A DNA stretch of 25,021 bases from JAMOAD01 sp023621955 (GTDB taxonomy: Bacteria; Acidobacteriota; Aminicenantia; JAMOAD01). Of the stretch, positions 1 to 7,373 are shown piece after piece; the stretch's first letter is position 1; each line of letters opens with the position of its first letter. The notes below the pieces were generated by a model. It ran no database searches. It saw only the letters and a list, made by a program, of their open reading frames with translations, and had not been told where the DNA came from. Position numbers and translations under genes: made by a program. The stretch lies in NCBI GenBank assembly GCA_035403085.1, contig DAONEM010000031.1, positions 1-25,021 on the forward strand. The letters are read 5' to 3'.

Positions 1-3
1 TGA

Positions 4-80
4 ACCGCGAACAACGCGAAGGGTACAAACAAGGAGAAGCAGACCATACAGGCTTTCGTGGTTTTCGCGTGTTTCGCGGT
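4..80. repeat. Imperfect inverted repeat, CGCGAA-rich
   Basis: The left arm ACCGCGAACAACGCGAA (4-20) is complementary at 15 of 17 positions to the right arm at 64-80, with a 43-base spacer. The arms differ only in a CA/AC swap in the middle. Each arm carries two CGCGAA cores about nine bases apart, and a related TTCGTGG unit lies at 55-61. The element is non-coding and sits at the window edge, so its full extent is unknown. It looks like a dispersed palindromic intergenic repeat, but a single copy cannot prove that. Confidence 0.5.
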
Positions 81-100
81 GACAGGACGAGACAGAAAAC

Positions 101-133
101 GGAGTGTCCCCAGTAGGCTTTAAGGGGACCTCC
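101..133. repeat. REP-like hairpin, copy 1 of GGAGTGTCC motif
   Basis: GGAG(T)GTCCCC at 101-111 pairs with GGGGACCTCC at 124-133, giving a 10-bp stem with one bulged T and a 12-base loop. The first 17 bases match 10293-10309 at 14 of 17 positions (GGAGTGTCC, three variable bases, GTAGG). Both copies are intergenic. This suggests a small repeated extragenic palindrome family. No transposase is in the window. Confidence 0.45.
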
Positions 134-140
134 GGGAGAG

Positions 141-178
141 TTGGGAGCCGACCGTTCTCTGAAGCGGCCGGCTCCCAA
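141..178 (-). terminator. Hairpin downstream of the RND pump gene
   Basis: TTGGGAGCCG (141-150) pairs perfectly with CGGCTCCCAA (169-178), a 10-bp stem with an 18-base loop. It starts 12 bases after the stop codon of the minus-strand pump gene. No T-run follows on the minus strand, so it is not a textbook intrinsic terminator. It may mark the operon 3' end or protect the mRNA. Confidence 0.5.
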
Positions 179-190
179 AGGAAAAGATCC

Positions 191-3100
191 TTACCGTTGA
201 GCCTTTCCGGCGGCCCACTCTTCGACAAGGCCGTATACGGCGGGAATCACGGCCAGCGTGAGGAATGTCGACGTGGTGAGCCCGAAGATGACCACCGAGG
301 CCAGGGGGCGTTGAACTTCGGCGCCGATTCCCCTGGATACGAGTAGGGGCAGCAGGCCTATCACCGTGGTCAGGGCCGTCATCAAGACCGGCCTCAGCCG
401 CAAGAGAGCCCCCTCTTTCACAGCCTCTTCCACGCTCTTTCCCTCGGCTCTCAGGTCGTTGAAGAGGGAGACCAGGACCATCCCGTTCTGAACGGCGATG
501 CCGAAGAGGGCGATGAAGCCGATCGATGCGGGAACCGAGAGGTACTCTCCCATGGCCAGGAGGCCGAAGACGCCTCCCGCCAGGGAGAGGGGGACGTTGA
601 TCAGAATGATCAGGGCGTGCCGGAAGGAGTTGAAGGAGACCAGAAGCATCAGGAAGACGCAGAGGATGACGATGGGGACGATCAGGGCGAGACGGCCCAT
701 GGCCCGCCTCTGGTTCTCGAACTGCCCTCCGTATTCAACGGTGTAACCAGGGGGCAACTTGACGTTCTTCCGGATTCTCTCCTGGATCTCATGGACAACG
801 CTCCCCATGTCCCGGCCCCGGATGTTCCCCTGAATCGTCCACCGCCTCTGGTTCTTCTCCCGGTTGATCTGAATCGGCCCTAAGACCTCCTCCACCTTCG
901 CCACTTGGCCGAGTCTCACAGACTCTCCGGAAGGGGTTGTGAGAAGAAGATTCTCCAGGGCCTCGGTGTCCTTGCGGAATCGTTCTTGAGCCCGAAGGTG
1001 GATGCCGAAGCGACGGGTGTTGAGGTAGAGGGTGTCTATGACCTCTCCCCCAGCCGCCAGTTCCAGGGTTTCCAGGACCTGAGAGACTCCGATTCCGTAC
1101 CTGGCGCACCTCTCCCTGTCGGCGACGACCTGAACCTGGGGCTGACCGTAGTTCTGCTCGACGGAGAGGTCTACAAGCCCCGGAACAGTCTCGATGGCCT
1201 CCTTGATCTCTCCGGATTTTTGGCGCAAAACGGTCAGGTCTTCTCCGAAGAGTTTCACCGCCAGCTGGGTCTTGACACCGGAGATCAATTCATCAAAGGC
1301 ATTCTGGATAGGTTGGGTGAAGTTGAACTGAATCCCCGGGATTCCGCGAAGCTCCTTGTTGAGGGCTTCGATCAGGGCCCTCTTGTTCTTGAACCGCCAA
1401 ACCTTATAGGGCTTCAGCTCGATGTGGACCTCCGCGTAGTTGACCGGATGGGGATGGCTTCCCGCCTCGGGGCGGCCGATCCGGGAGACCGTCTCCTTGA
1501 CCTCCGGGAACCTGACGATCCTCTTCTCCAACTCCATGACTGTGGATGTCGCCTTCTCCAGGGAGATGGAGGGGGCCATGGTGACTCCGATCATCAGGGA
1601 GCCCTCTTCGAGGGTGGGCATGAACTCTGTCCCCACAAAGTTGAGAAGGAGGAGGCTGATCAGGAAGATCGCGACAGCCGAGACCATGATGACCCTCTTG
1701 GTCCGGTAGATGCTTTCCAGCAGAGGCTTGTAGAGACGCTTCAGAAACTCCATGAAACGGACGGGCTTGGCCTTCTTCGGCTCCAGGAGGAAGAGGGAGA
1801 GGACCGGTGCCACTGTCAGGGCCACGACGAGAGAACCGAAGAGGGCGTAGCAGAGGGTGTAGGCCAGGGGGGAGAACATCTTGCCTTCGACTCCCTCCAG
1901 GGTGAAGAGTGGAAGAAAGACCATGACGATGATGATGATAGAGAAGACGATGGGGCGGCCGACCTCTCTGGAGGCGCCTAAGACGATCTCCGAGCGGCAT
2001 CTGCCGTCGCGGCCTTCCCCGAGGCGTCGGTAGATGTTCTCGACCATGACGATGGAGCCGTCTCCCAACATCCCAATGGCGATGGAGATCCCCCCCAAGG
2101 ACATGAGGTTGGCGGAGAGGCCTGTCCAACCCATGAGGAGGATCGCCGAAAGGGCGCAGATCGGAAGGGCGATGGCGACGATGATGGAACTGCGCCATTG
2201 ACCTAGGAAGAGAATGAGGACCAAGACGACCAGGAGGGCCCCCTCGACGAGGGAGGTCGTGACCGTTCCCGTGGCTTTGCTCACGAGTTCGGCCTGTTCG
2301 TAGTAGGGGACGAGTCTCACTCCGGCGGGTAGGGTGCGGCTCACGTCGGCGACCTTCTTGTAGAGCCGGTCGATCACCTGGGAGGTGTTCTCGCCGTAGA
2401 GCTTCATGACGATTCCCGAGACGACCTCCTCTTTCCCGTTCCGTGTGACGACGCCGCGGCGGACTTCATCGCCGTAAGCGACGCGGGCGACCTGTTCGAG
2501 AAGAACCGGCTTGCCCGCCTCCCACTTGACCGGAATCTTTCGTAGTTGATCGAGGCTTACCAAGAGGCCGACACCCCGAACAAGGTACTCCTCCGATCCC
2601 TGAACGATGAACTGGGCACCTACGTTACGGTTGTTGGAACGAACGGCTTCAACGACGCTCTCCAGGGAGATCCCCCTGGCCTTCAGGGCGAAGGGGTCGA
2701 TCTGAATCTGGTATTGCAAGACCTGACCGCCCATGGAGAGAACGTCGGCGACACCGGGCACGGTTTGGAGCTGGTACTTCACCACCCAATCGTTGAGCTC
2801 TCTGAGCCAGGTGTCCAGCTTCTTCCCCCCGGTGTCGACCCTCTTCGGGTCCGCCGTGAGGTAGTATATGAAGACCTGTCCTAGGCCGGTGGAAATGGGT
2901 CCCAGAGTGGGGGGCTCGTCGCTCTTGGGAAGCTGGCCCATAATACTTGAGAGGCGTTGCGAGACAAGCTGCCTGGCGAAGTAGATGTCTATATCTTCGT
3001 CGAAATAAACGTAGACCACCGCCAGCCCGAAGGCGGAGGTGGATTTGATCTGCGTGACCTTGGGAAGGCCGTTCATGGCCGATTCGATGGGGTAGGTGAT

Positions 3101-3292
3101 GAGCCGTTCCACCTCCTCCGGAGCCATGCCATGGGCCTCGGCGAAGACGGGAACCATGATGGGGGAGATGTCGGGGAAGGCGTCGACCGGCATTCTGAAG
3201 GCTTGACGGATTCCCAGTCCCGTGACGACCACGAGGAGGAGAAGGACGAGCCCCGGATACTTCAGGGCCTTTTCTGTGATTTTTTCGATCAT
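191..3292 (-). CDS. Heavy-metal RND efflux pump, CusA/CzcA family
   Basis: Inner-membrane proton-driven pump of a tripartite heavy-metal exporter, 1033 aa, the usual length for the HME-RND family. The N-terminal segment is followed by TM1 at about residues 12-30. Porter-domain sequences of the family are present, and the TM4 signature GDGSIVMVEN carries the conserved Asp411 of the proton relay. The start at 3292 is preferred to the in-frame ATG at 3322 because GAGGG lies 7 bases upstream and overlaps the adaptor stop codon. The longer start would overlap the adaptor gene by 20 bases. It is the last gene of the operon, after channel and adaptor. Family knowledge says the substrates are monovalent Cu/Ag or divalent Zn/Co/Cd/Ni. 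The sequence alone does not settle which. Confidence 0.95.
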   Translation of the reverse strand: MIEKITEKALKYPGLVLLLLVVVTGLGIRQAFRMPVDAFPDISPIMVPVFAEAHGMAPEEVERLITYPIESAMNGLPKVTQIKSTSAFGLAVVYVYFDEDIDIYFARQLVSQRLSSIMGQLPKSDEPPTLGPISTGLGQVFIYYLTADPKRVDTGGKKLDTWLRELNDWVVKYQLQTVPGVADVLSMGGQVLQYQIQIDPFALKARGISLESVVEAVRSNNRNVGAQFIVQGSEEYLVRGVGLLVSLDQLRKIPVKWEAGKPVLLEQVARVAYGDEVRRGVVTRNGKEEVVSGIVMKLYGENTSQVIDRLYKKVADVSRTLPAGVRLVPYYEQAELVSKATGTVTTSLVEGALLVVLVLILFLGQWRSSIIVAIALPICALSAILLMGWTGLSANLMSLGGISIAIGMLGDGSIVMVENIYRRLGEGRDGRCRSEIVLGASREVGRPIVFSIIIIVMVFLPLFTLEGVEGKMFSPLAYTLCYALFGSLVVALTVAPVLSLFLLEPKKAKPVRFMEFLKRLYKPLLESIYRTKRVIMVSAVAIFLISLLLLNFVGTEFMPTLEEGSLMIGVTMAPSISLEKATSTVMELEKRIVRFPEVKETVSRIGRPEAGSHPHPVNYAEVHIELKPYKVWRFKNKRALIEALNKELRGIPGIQFNFTQPIQNAFDELISGVKTQLAVKLFGEDLTVLRQKSGEIKEAIETVPGLVDLSVEQNYGQPQVQVVADRERCARYGIGVSQVLETLELAAGGEVIDTLYLNTRRFGIHLRAQERFRKDTEALENLLLTTPSGESVRLGQVAKVEEVLGPIQINREKNQRRWTIQGNIRGRDMGSVVHEIQERIRKNVKLPPGYTVEYGGQFENQRRAMGRLALIVPIVILCVFLMLLVSFNSFRHALIILINVPLSLAGGVFGLLAMGEYLSVPASIGFIALFGIAVQNGMVLVSLFNDLRAEGKSVEEAVKEGALLRLRPVLMTALTTVIGLLPLLVSRGIGAEVQRPLASVVIFGLTTSTFLTLAVIPAVYGLVEEWAAGKAQR

Positions 3293-3302
3293 CGGCGGAC
3301 CC

Positions 3303-4481
3303 TCAATGGTTGTGGCCCGCATGGGAGCCCAGGGAAGAGGTGACCGCGGCGGCCTTCAGCTCGAAGGCGCCCCGGACGACCACAGATGTTCCAGAGGCGA
3401 TCCCCGAAAGAATCTCCACATGCTCGCCGTCCCTTTCCCCTAAGACGACAGGGTGGGCGTGGAAGCCGTGGCCTTCCGGGACAAAGACGACCGGGTTTCC
3501 CTCGAGAATCTGGACGGAGGAGCGAGGGACCAGGAGCGGGACGGCCCTCTCCCCGGAGCGGAGGGAACCGGAGACATAGGAACCCGGCTTCCAGAACCCC
3601 TTGGGGTTTTTCAACTCGAGACGGAGCGTCAGAGTCCTGGTGGAAGGGTCCAGAGTCGGGGAGATCAGGGAGATTCTACACTTTTCCCTGGTGCCATCTT
3701 CCCCTTCGATCCAAGCTTCGTCTCCCTCCTTGACGAAGCCCTGAAGGTCCGGGGTCAGGGAGAGATCCACCCAGAGAAGAGAGGTGTCCGCCAAGGTGAA
3801 GACCGTTGTCCCGGCCTCCAGGTTGTCCCCCAAGGTGATCTCTCTGCCGACGACCCTTCCGGCGATGGGGGCCTTTAAAAGGTAAAGCCCCATCTTCGAG
3901 GGGGGTTGCTGGGAGAGGGCGGCGATCTCGGCGGAGGAGAGGCCGAGAAGAAGGAGGCGTCTGCGTGAGGCTTCCAGAAGGTTCTCTCCGTTCTTGTAGG
4001 CCGCCTCGGCCTCCATCCATTCGGCTTCACCGGCGACATGCTCGCTCTTGAGGGTCTCCTTTCTCTGAAAGGTCTTTTTCGATAGGTCCCGGGAACGGAG
4101 CCTCTCAAGGTATTCGGCCTGAGCGTCGGCCAGTTGGTCGCTCTCCAGGAGCGCCAGAGTCTCACCGGCCCTGACCGAGTCACCCAGGGAGGCCTCGATT
4201 CGAACGATCCTTCCGGAGGCCTTAAGGGCGACCAGGGCGGATCTCTCTTCGTTGAGCCTCACCTCCCCTGGAAGGAGAAGCTCCTTGACGATGGTTCCCG
4301 GTCCGGCTTTCTCTACGCTCAGGCCGATCTGCGCTCTTTGCTGGGAGGTCAGTTCTAAAAGGTTCTCTTCCCCTTCATGGCCGTGTCCGGCCTCTTCAGC
4401 CTTTGGGGAGGCGGAGGGCCCGCATCCGACCATGGCCAGGGAGAGTATGAGAGAAATGAGCAAGAGGGCGTATTTTTTCAT
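3303..4481 (-). CDS. RND efflux periplasmic adaptor lipoprotein, CusB/CzcB type
   Basis: Membrane-fusion subunit linking the RND pump to the TolC-like channel, 392 aa. A hydrophobic signal ends in a lipobox-like MVGC near residue 20, so it is probably lipid-anchored in the periplasm. Residues about 85-125 form the first half of the barrel-sandwich (lipoyl-like) domain. A charged alpha-hairpin follows to about 190, then the second half with APIAGRV near 205, then beta-barrel and membrane-proximal domains. His clusters sit at both ends of the mature protein: HGHE soon after the lipid anchor and HAGHNH at the C terminus, consistent with metal binding. The start ATG overlaps the channel stop (ATGA). 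AAGGAG lies 8 bases upstream. It is translationally coupled to both neighbours. Confidence 0.93.
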   Translation of the reverse strand: MKKYALLLISLILSLAMVGCGPSASPKAEEAGHGHEGEENLLELTSQQRAQIGLSVEKAGPGTIVKELLLPGEVRLNEERSALVALKASGRIVRIEASLGDSVRAGETLALLESDQLADAQAEYLERLRSRDLSKKTFQRKETLKSEHVAGEAEWMEAEAAYKNGENLLEASRRRLLLLGLSSAEIAALSQQPPSKMGLYLLKAPIAGRVVGREITLGDNLEAGTTVFTLADTSLLWVDLSLTPDLQGFVKEGDEAWIEGEDGTREKCRISLISPTLDPSTRTLTLRLELKNPKGFWKPGSYVSGSLRSGERAVPLLVPRSSVQILEGNPVVFVPEGHGFHAHPVVLGERDGEHVEILSGIASGTSVVVRGAFELKAAAVTSSLGSHAGHNH

Positions 4482-5770
4482 CTTTGAATCTCCTTAGGGT
4501 TTTGGGAAAGGCTTGGCGCGAGGAGTTCCAGGTCGCCGAGGGTTTCAAGGTAGCCTTCGGCCAGATCCATGCGCTCTTTACGGCATTCCAGAAGGGTTCG
4601 GCGCGCCTCGAGAAGCTCCAGCAGACTCTTCTCGCCGAGTTGATAGCCTCTCAGAGCGCCCCGGAAGGCGTTTTCCGCCGCGGGAAGAAGGCTCTTATCC
4701 GCCTTGGATAGAGAGCCGGAGAGGCTTGTAGCCCTGGCGAAGCACTCGTTGAGGAGGCTCTCCCTCTCCTTCAGACGGGAGTCCTGGGCGGCGGCGGCAC
4801 GTTCCAGGTTCGCCCTGGCCTCCTGAACACCCCCCCGGTTCCTGTGAAAGAGGGGTATCGGGAGGGAAATCCCCGCGAAGAGGGCGTGTTCGCCTGTCTC
4901 GTTGTGCTTCTTCCAGCCTCCGCTGATTTCAAGGTCCGGCCACACTTGGGCTTTCGCCAGGGAGAGGGAGGCCCTCTCCTTGGCGGTCTCTCTCTCGGCC
5001 AGGAGGAGGGTGGGAGAGCGAAGGAACCTCTCCCGTAAAGCGCTCTCTTCAGGGACCAGGGGAAGGGCCTGAAGGGGTTCCACACCGGAAAGGAGCTGCG
5101 CCGGGGAGACCCAGCAGGCGGCCAAGGCGGAGAGAGCCCCCTTGAACTCTCCCTGGAGCCTCTCCTCTTCTATCTCGGCTCGGGTGCTCTCTACCTCGAT
5201 TCGGGAGAGATCGACCGGGGAGATTTCACCGGAGTCGGCCCGGGTCTTAGCGATGCCTAGAAGCTTGAGGGCGATCTCCCGGTTCTCCCTCTCCAGGGCG
5301 AGCCGTTCCTGGAGTAGGGCGACCCGGTAGTACCTCTTCATGACGGTGCTTCTCAGCTCGACGATCAGGTCGGCCCTTTCGGCTTCCGCCATCTTGGTTT
5401 CCGCGTCGGCCACGCGGCGGGACTTTCCGACCTTCCCCCCCAGGGGAAGAGTCTGGGAGAGTCCCAGGGAGAGCTCCATGGCCCCGGTGCCGGAGAGGGC
5501 GCCGGAACCGGAGAACTCCTCAGATTCGACGATCAAGGAGGGGTTGGGAAGGGCTCCGGATTGTCGGGCCGCTCCCCTCTTCGCCTCAACGTTCCAAGAG
5601 GAGGCCCGGAGGGAAGGGTGGCTGTCCAGGGCCAAGTCGATGGCCTCCTGTAGGGTGATGCCCCTGGTGGTCTTCGGAAGCTCCGGCGGCTTCGAGGGCG
5701 AGGCGAAGAGGCCTGCGGTGAGGAAAGAAAGAAGAAAAAGGAAGGTGATCTTGAAAAACGGGGGTCTCAT
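4478..5770 (-). CDS. TolC-family outer-membrane channel, CusC/CzcC type
   Basis: Outer-membrane efflux duct of the metal exporter, 430 aa, close to CzcC-type lengths. Residues 1-23 form a signal peptide ending around LFASP. Two OEP-type repeats follow. They are rich in long helices with Ala/Leu/Glu heptads (about 40-215 and 240-420), and LPLGGK and PIPLFHRNRGG are typical beta-turn segments of this family. AGGAGG lies a few bases before the ATG, supporting the start. The stop overlaps the adaptor start by four bases. Upstream, two hairpins (5794-5837) separate it from the small secreted protein gene. Confidence 0.92.
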   Translation of the reverse strand: MRPPFFKITFLFLLSFLTAGLFASPSKPPELPKTTRGITLQEAIDLALDSHPSLRASSWNVEAKRGAARQSGALPNPSLIVESEEFSGSGALSGTGAMELSLGLSQTLPLGGKVGKSRRVADAETKMAEAERADLIVELRSTVMKRYYRVALLQERLALERENREIALKLLGIAKTRADSGEISPVDLSRIEVESTRAEIEEERLQGEFKGALSALAACWVSPAQLLSGVEPLQALPLVPEESALRERFLRSPTLLLAERETAKERASLSLAKAQVWPDLEISGGWKKHNETGEHALFAGISLPIPLFHRNRGGVQEARANLERAAAAQDSRLKERESLLNECFARATSLSGSLSKADKSLLPAAENAFRGALRGYQLGEKSLLELLEARRTLLECRKERMDLAEGYLETLGDLELLAPSLSQNPKEIQR

Positions 5771-5793
5771 GGCTCCTCCTGAGGAAATGGTCT

Positions 5794-5837
5794 CTCCCTT
5801 CGGAGTCTCCGAAGGGGGGTGGTCCGAAGGACGGACC
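5794..5837 (-). other. Two tandem intercistronic hairpins
   Basis: CCCTTCGGAG (5796-5805) is a perfect inverted repeat of CTCCGAAGGG (5807-5816) around one T, and extends by two weaker pairs to 5794/5818. Next to it GGTCCG (5821-5826) pairs with CGGACC (5832-5837) over a five-base loop. Both lie between the small protein stop (5861) and the tolC-like start (5770). They could modulate processing or read-through into the pump genes. Confidence 0.5.
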
Positions 5838-5860
5838 GGGGCGTTCGTCCAGGAGGAGAA

Positions 5861-6274
5861 TCAAATACGCAGGGTCGGTCGGAGTGAGGGTAGGGCGGAG
5901 GGTGGGGCTTGACTTCGGTGGGTGAAGAGGAAGAGGGTCTCCCGAGGGGTGGCGGTGACAGTGAAACGGGAGAGGAGAGCCTTGAAAGAGAGAAAGAGCC
6001 TTTCTGGAACCGGGGCGATGAAGCGGGAAGACTCTCCCTCCCTGGTGGAACAGAAGAGAAGATGGCCCTGGTGGTCTCTGGAGAGGGGGGAAATCTCCCT
6101 CGTTGTTCCAGGGGCAAGAAGGGGGCTCTCGTTGGGGCAGGCGATGGAGGTGACGTGCCACCCTCCGCCGGCGGTTTCCATGATGTGGATGTGGAAGCCT
6201 TCCGGCATGAGGTGAACCGTTGCTATCAGGAGCAGGGCTCCCAGAGCAGTCAGACTCTTCACTCGTCTTCTCAT
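5861..6274 (-). CDS. Small secreted His/Met/Cys protein heading the metal-efflux operon
   Basis: I do not recognise a named family. The 137-aa product starts with three Arg and a hydrophobic segment (about 8-23), a signal peptide or membrane anchor. After it come possible metal ligands: H21, M23, H28, H30, M32, H40, C46, H68, H71 and C75. The Pro-rich C terminus (QAPPSALPS) recalls small secreted proteins sometimes found in copper/czc operons, loosely DUF2946-like. That comparison is from memory and uncertain. The start at 6274 is chosen because a TATAAT at 6287-6292 lies 12 bases upstream and the hydrophobic segment follows at once. The longer ORF start at 6406 lies upstream of that promoter. 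No Shine-Dalgarno is visible. Gene order suggests a periplasmic metal sensor or chaperone role (inference). Confidence 0.62.
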   Translation of the reverse strand: MRRRVKSLTALGALLLIATVHLMPEGFHIHIMETAGGGWHVTSIACPNESPLLAPGTTREISPLSRDHQGHLLFCSTREGESSRFIAPVPERLFLSFKALLSRFTVTATPRETLFLFTHRSQAPPSALPSLRPTLRI

Positions 6275-6286
6275 GGTTTGGTGAAG

Positions 6287-6292
6287 ATTATA
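6287..6292 (-). promoter_or_regulatory. -10 box of the metal-efflux operon
   Basis: A perfect TATAAT on the minus strand lies 12 bases before the ATG at 6274. A -35 element at 17-bp spacing is poor (GAAACA at 6310-6315), so activation by a regulator is plausible. The predicted transcription start is near 6280, leaving a leader of about six bases. Confidence 0.6.
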
Positions 6293-6316
6293 CCCCTTTC
6301 CTCGGAAAATGTTTCT

Positions 6317-6341
6317 TCCCCGGAGAGTTTTTCTCTGGGGA
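6317..6341. promoter_or_regulatory. 25-bp dyad upstream of the metal-operon promoter
   Basis: TCCCCGGAGA (6317-6326) and TCTCTGGGGA (6332-6341) are inverted repeats matching at 9 of 10 positions, separated by GTTTT. For the minus-strand promoter it lies just upstream of the -35 position, where an activator or repressor of a metal operon would bind. As plus-strand RNA it would also fold, with G-U pairs. No regulator gene lies in the window. Confidence 0.45.
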
Positions 6342-6483
6342 GGAGAGCGTTGGGCGCAAAGAGGCGCTCTACGGAGAGAACGGCGTGGCATCCTTTTGCC
6401 TCTCATCCTCTGGCTCCATCGAAGAGAGGCTCCCCTTTTCGCTTTCCGCCATGAAGAAAAGAATCGATAAAGTCGCTTAAGGT

Positions 6484-6513
6484 TTGAAAAGAAGGAGAAG
6501 GGTGGTGTACTCT
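6484..6513 (+). promoter_or_regulatory. Weak candidate promoter for the HAD phosphatase
   Basis: TTGAAA (6484-6489), an 18-bp spacer and TACTCT (6508-6513) would place the transcription start at about 6520, on the tandem ATGs. The -10 match is only three of six, though at the most conserved bases. A purine-rich AAGGAGAAGG at 6492-6501 is too far from the ATG for a normal Shine-Dalgarno. Confidence 0.3.
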
Positions 6514-6518
6514 CTATT

Positions 6519-7355
6519 ATGATGCTTCCTCTTCTTGTTTTTACGGATCTTGATGGGACCTTTCTCTCCGAGGGTGGCGAGGATTATCAGGAGGCCCTCC
6601 CCGGGTTCAAGCTCCTGCGGAGGAAGAGAATCCCCGTCGTCTTCCTGACCGGCAGAACCTTCCCGGAGACGGAGAAGTTCGTCCGTTCCCTCTCTCCGAA
6701 GAGTCCCTTCTCCGTCGAGAACGGGGGAGCCCTCTATTTCCCCCAGGACCTTGACCTGGCCGGAACCGAGGGGCTTCCCCTGAGGGGGCGTTATCGGAAG
6801 ATGGTTCTGAGCGGAGGGGTCGAAGGGTGTTCCGAATTCCTCTCGGAGTTTTCAAAGGAGGTAGGCGTCGAGATCTTCTCGTTCAGAGATTTCTCCTCCC
6901 AGGGGCTCAGCGAGGCCACAGGCTTGCCCCTCGCCAAGGCGGCTCTCGCCCAGGAGAGGGAGTTCGACCTCCCCTTCTTCCCCCCCTCACTTCCGGAACC
7001 ACTCCTGAAGGAGTTCTTGGCGCGGGTTCAGAGGGAGGGGCTCACCCTCCACAGGGGAGCCAGGTTTTGGTCCCTGAGCCGGGGGTGTTCCAAAGGGCTC
7101 GCCCTCGAAACGGTCCGCCGTCTCTACATCCGTAAGTACGACTCCATGGTCCCCTTCACTATCGCCTTGGGAGACGGAGACGACGACTTTTCCTTCCTGC
7201 AGATCGCGGACTACAAAGTCCTCATCCGGAGGGAGGGGTACGATTCCGAGGGGTTGGCCTCTCACCTCTTCGGATGCAGGGTCTCGGAGTCCCTGGGCGC
7301 CAAGGGGTGGAGCGAAGAGGTACATCGCTTCTTCGAGCTCTTCAAAGGTTGGTGA
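6519..7355 (+). CDS. HAD hydrolase, mannosyl-3-phosphoglycerate phosphatase family
   Basis: Cytosolic Mg-dependent phosphatase, 278 aa. Motif I is DLDGT, with D10 as nucleophile and D12 as acid/base. Motif II is in VFLTGRT near residue 46, followed by PFSVENGG, which is typical of the MPGP/YedP branch. The lysine motif is probably in SRGCSKG (around 190), and GDGDDD (around 222) forms the acidic metal site. Cof-type capped fold with a small alpha/beta cap. Known members release mannosylglycerate, a compatible solute, but no mannosyl-3-phosphoglycerate synthase is in this window, so the substrate is uncertain. Two adjacent ATGs (6519, 6522) can serve as start. The gene is divergent from the metal operon and convergent, 18 bases apart, with the TPR gene. 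Confidence 0.82.
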   Translation: MMLPLLVFTDLDGTFLSEGGEDYQEALPGFKLLRRKRIPVVFLTGRTFPETEKFVRSLSPKSPFSVENGGALYFPQDLDLAGTEGLPLRGRYRKMVLSGGVEGCSEFLSEFSKEVGVEIFSFRDFSSQGLSEATGLPLAKAALAQEREFDLPFFPPSLPEPLLKEFLARVQREGLTLHRGARFWSLSRGCSKGLALETVRRLYIRKYDSMVPFTIALGDGDDDFSFLQIADYKVLIRREGYDSEGLASHLFGCRVSESLGAKGWSEEVHRFFELFKGW

Positions 7356-7373
7356 GGAGGGGGCGCAGGAGGT

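Noticed and set aside
905..1981. 358-aa open frame on the plus strand opposite the RND pump
   Set aside because: It is antisense to a well-recognised pump gene, has a highly charged low-complexity product and no ribosome site or family resemblance.
3293..3322. Longer N terminus for the RND pump starting at 3322
   Set aside because: It would overlap the adaptor gene and lacks a ribosome site; the ATG at 3292 has GAGGG at proper spacing.
5909..6454. 181-aa plus-strand frame overlapping the small secreted protein gene
   Set aside because: Low-complexity charged product without a ribosome site; the minus-strand frame has a signal peptide, an adjacent TATAAT and operon context.
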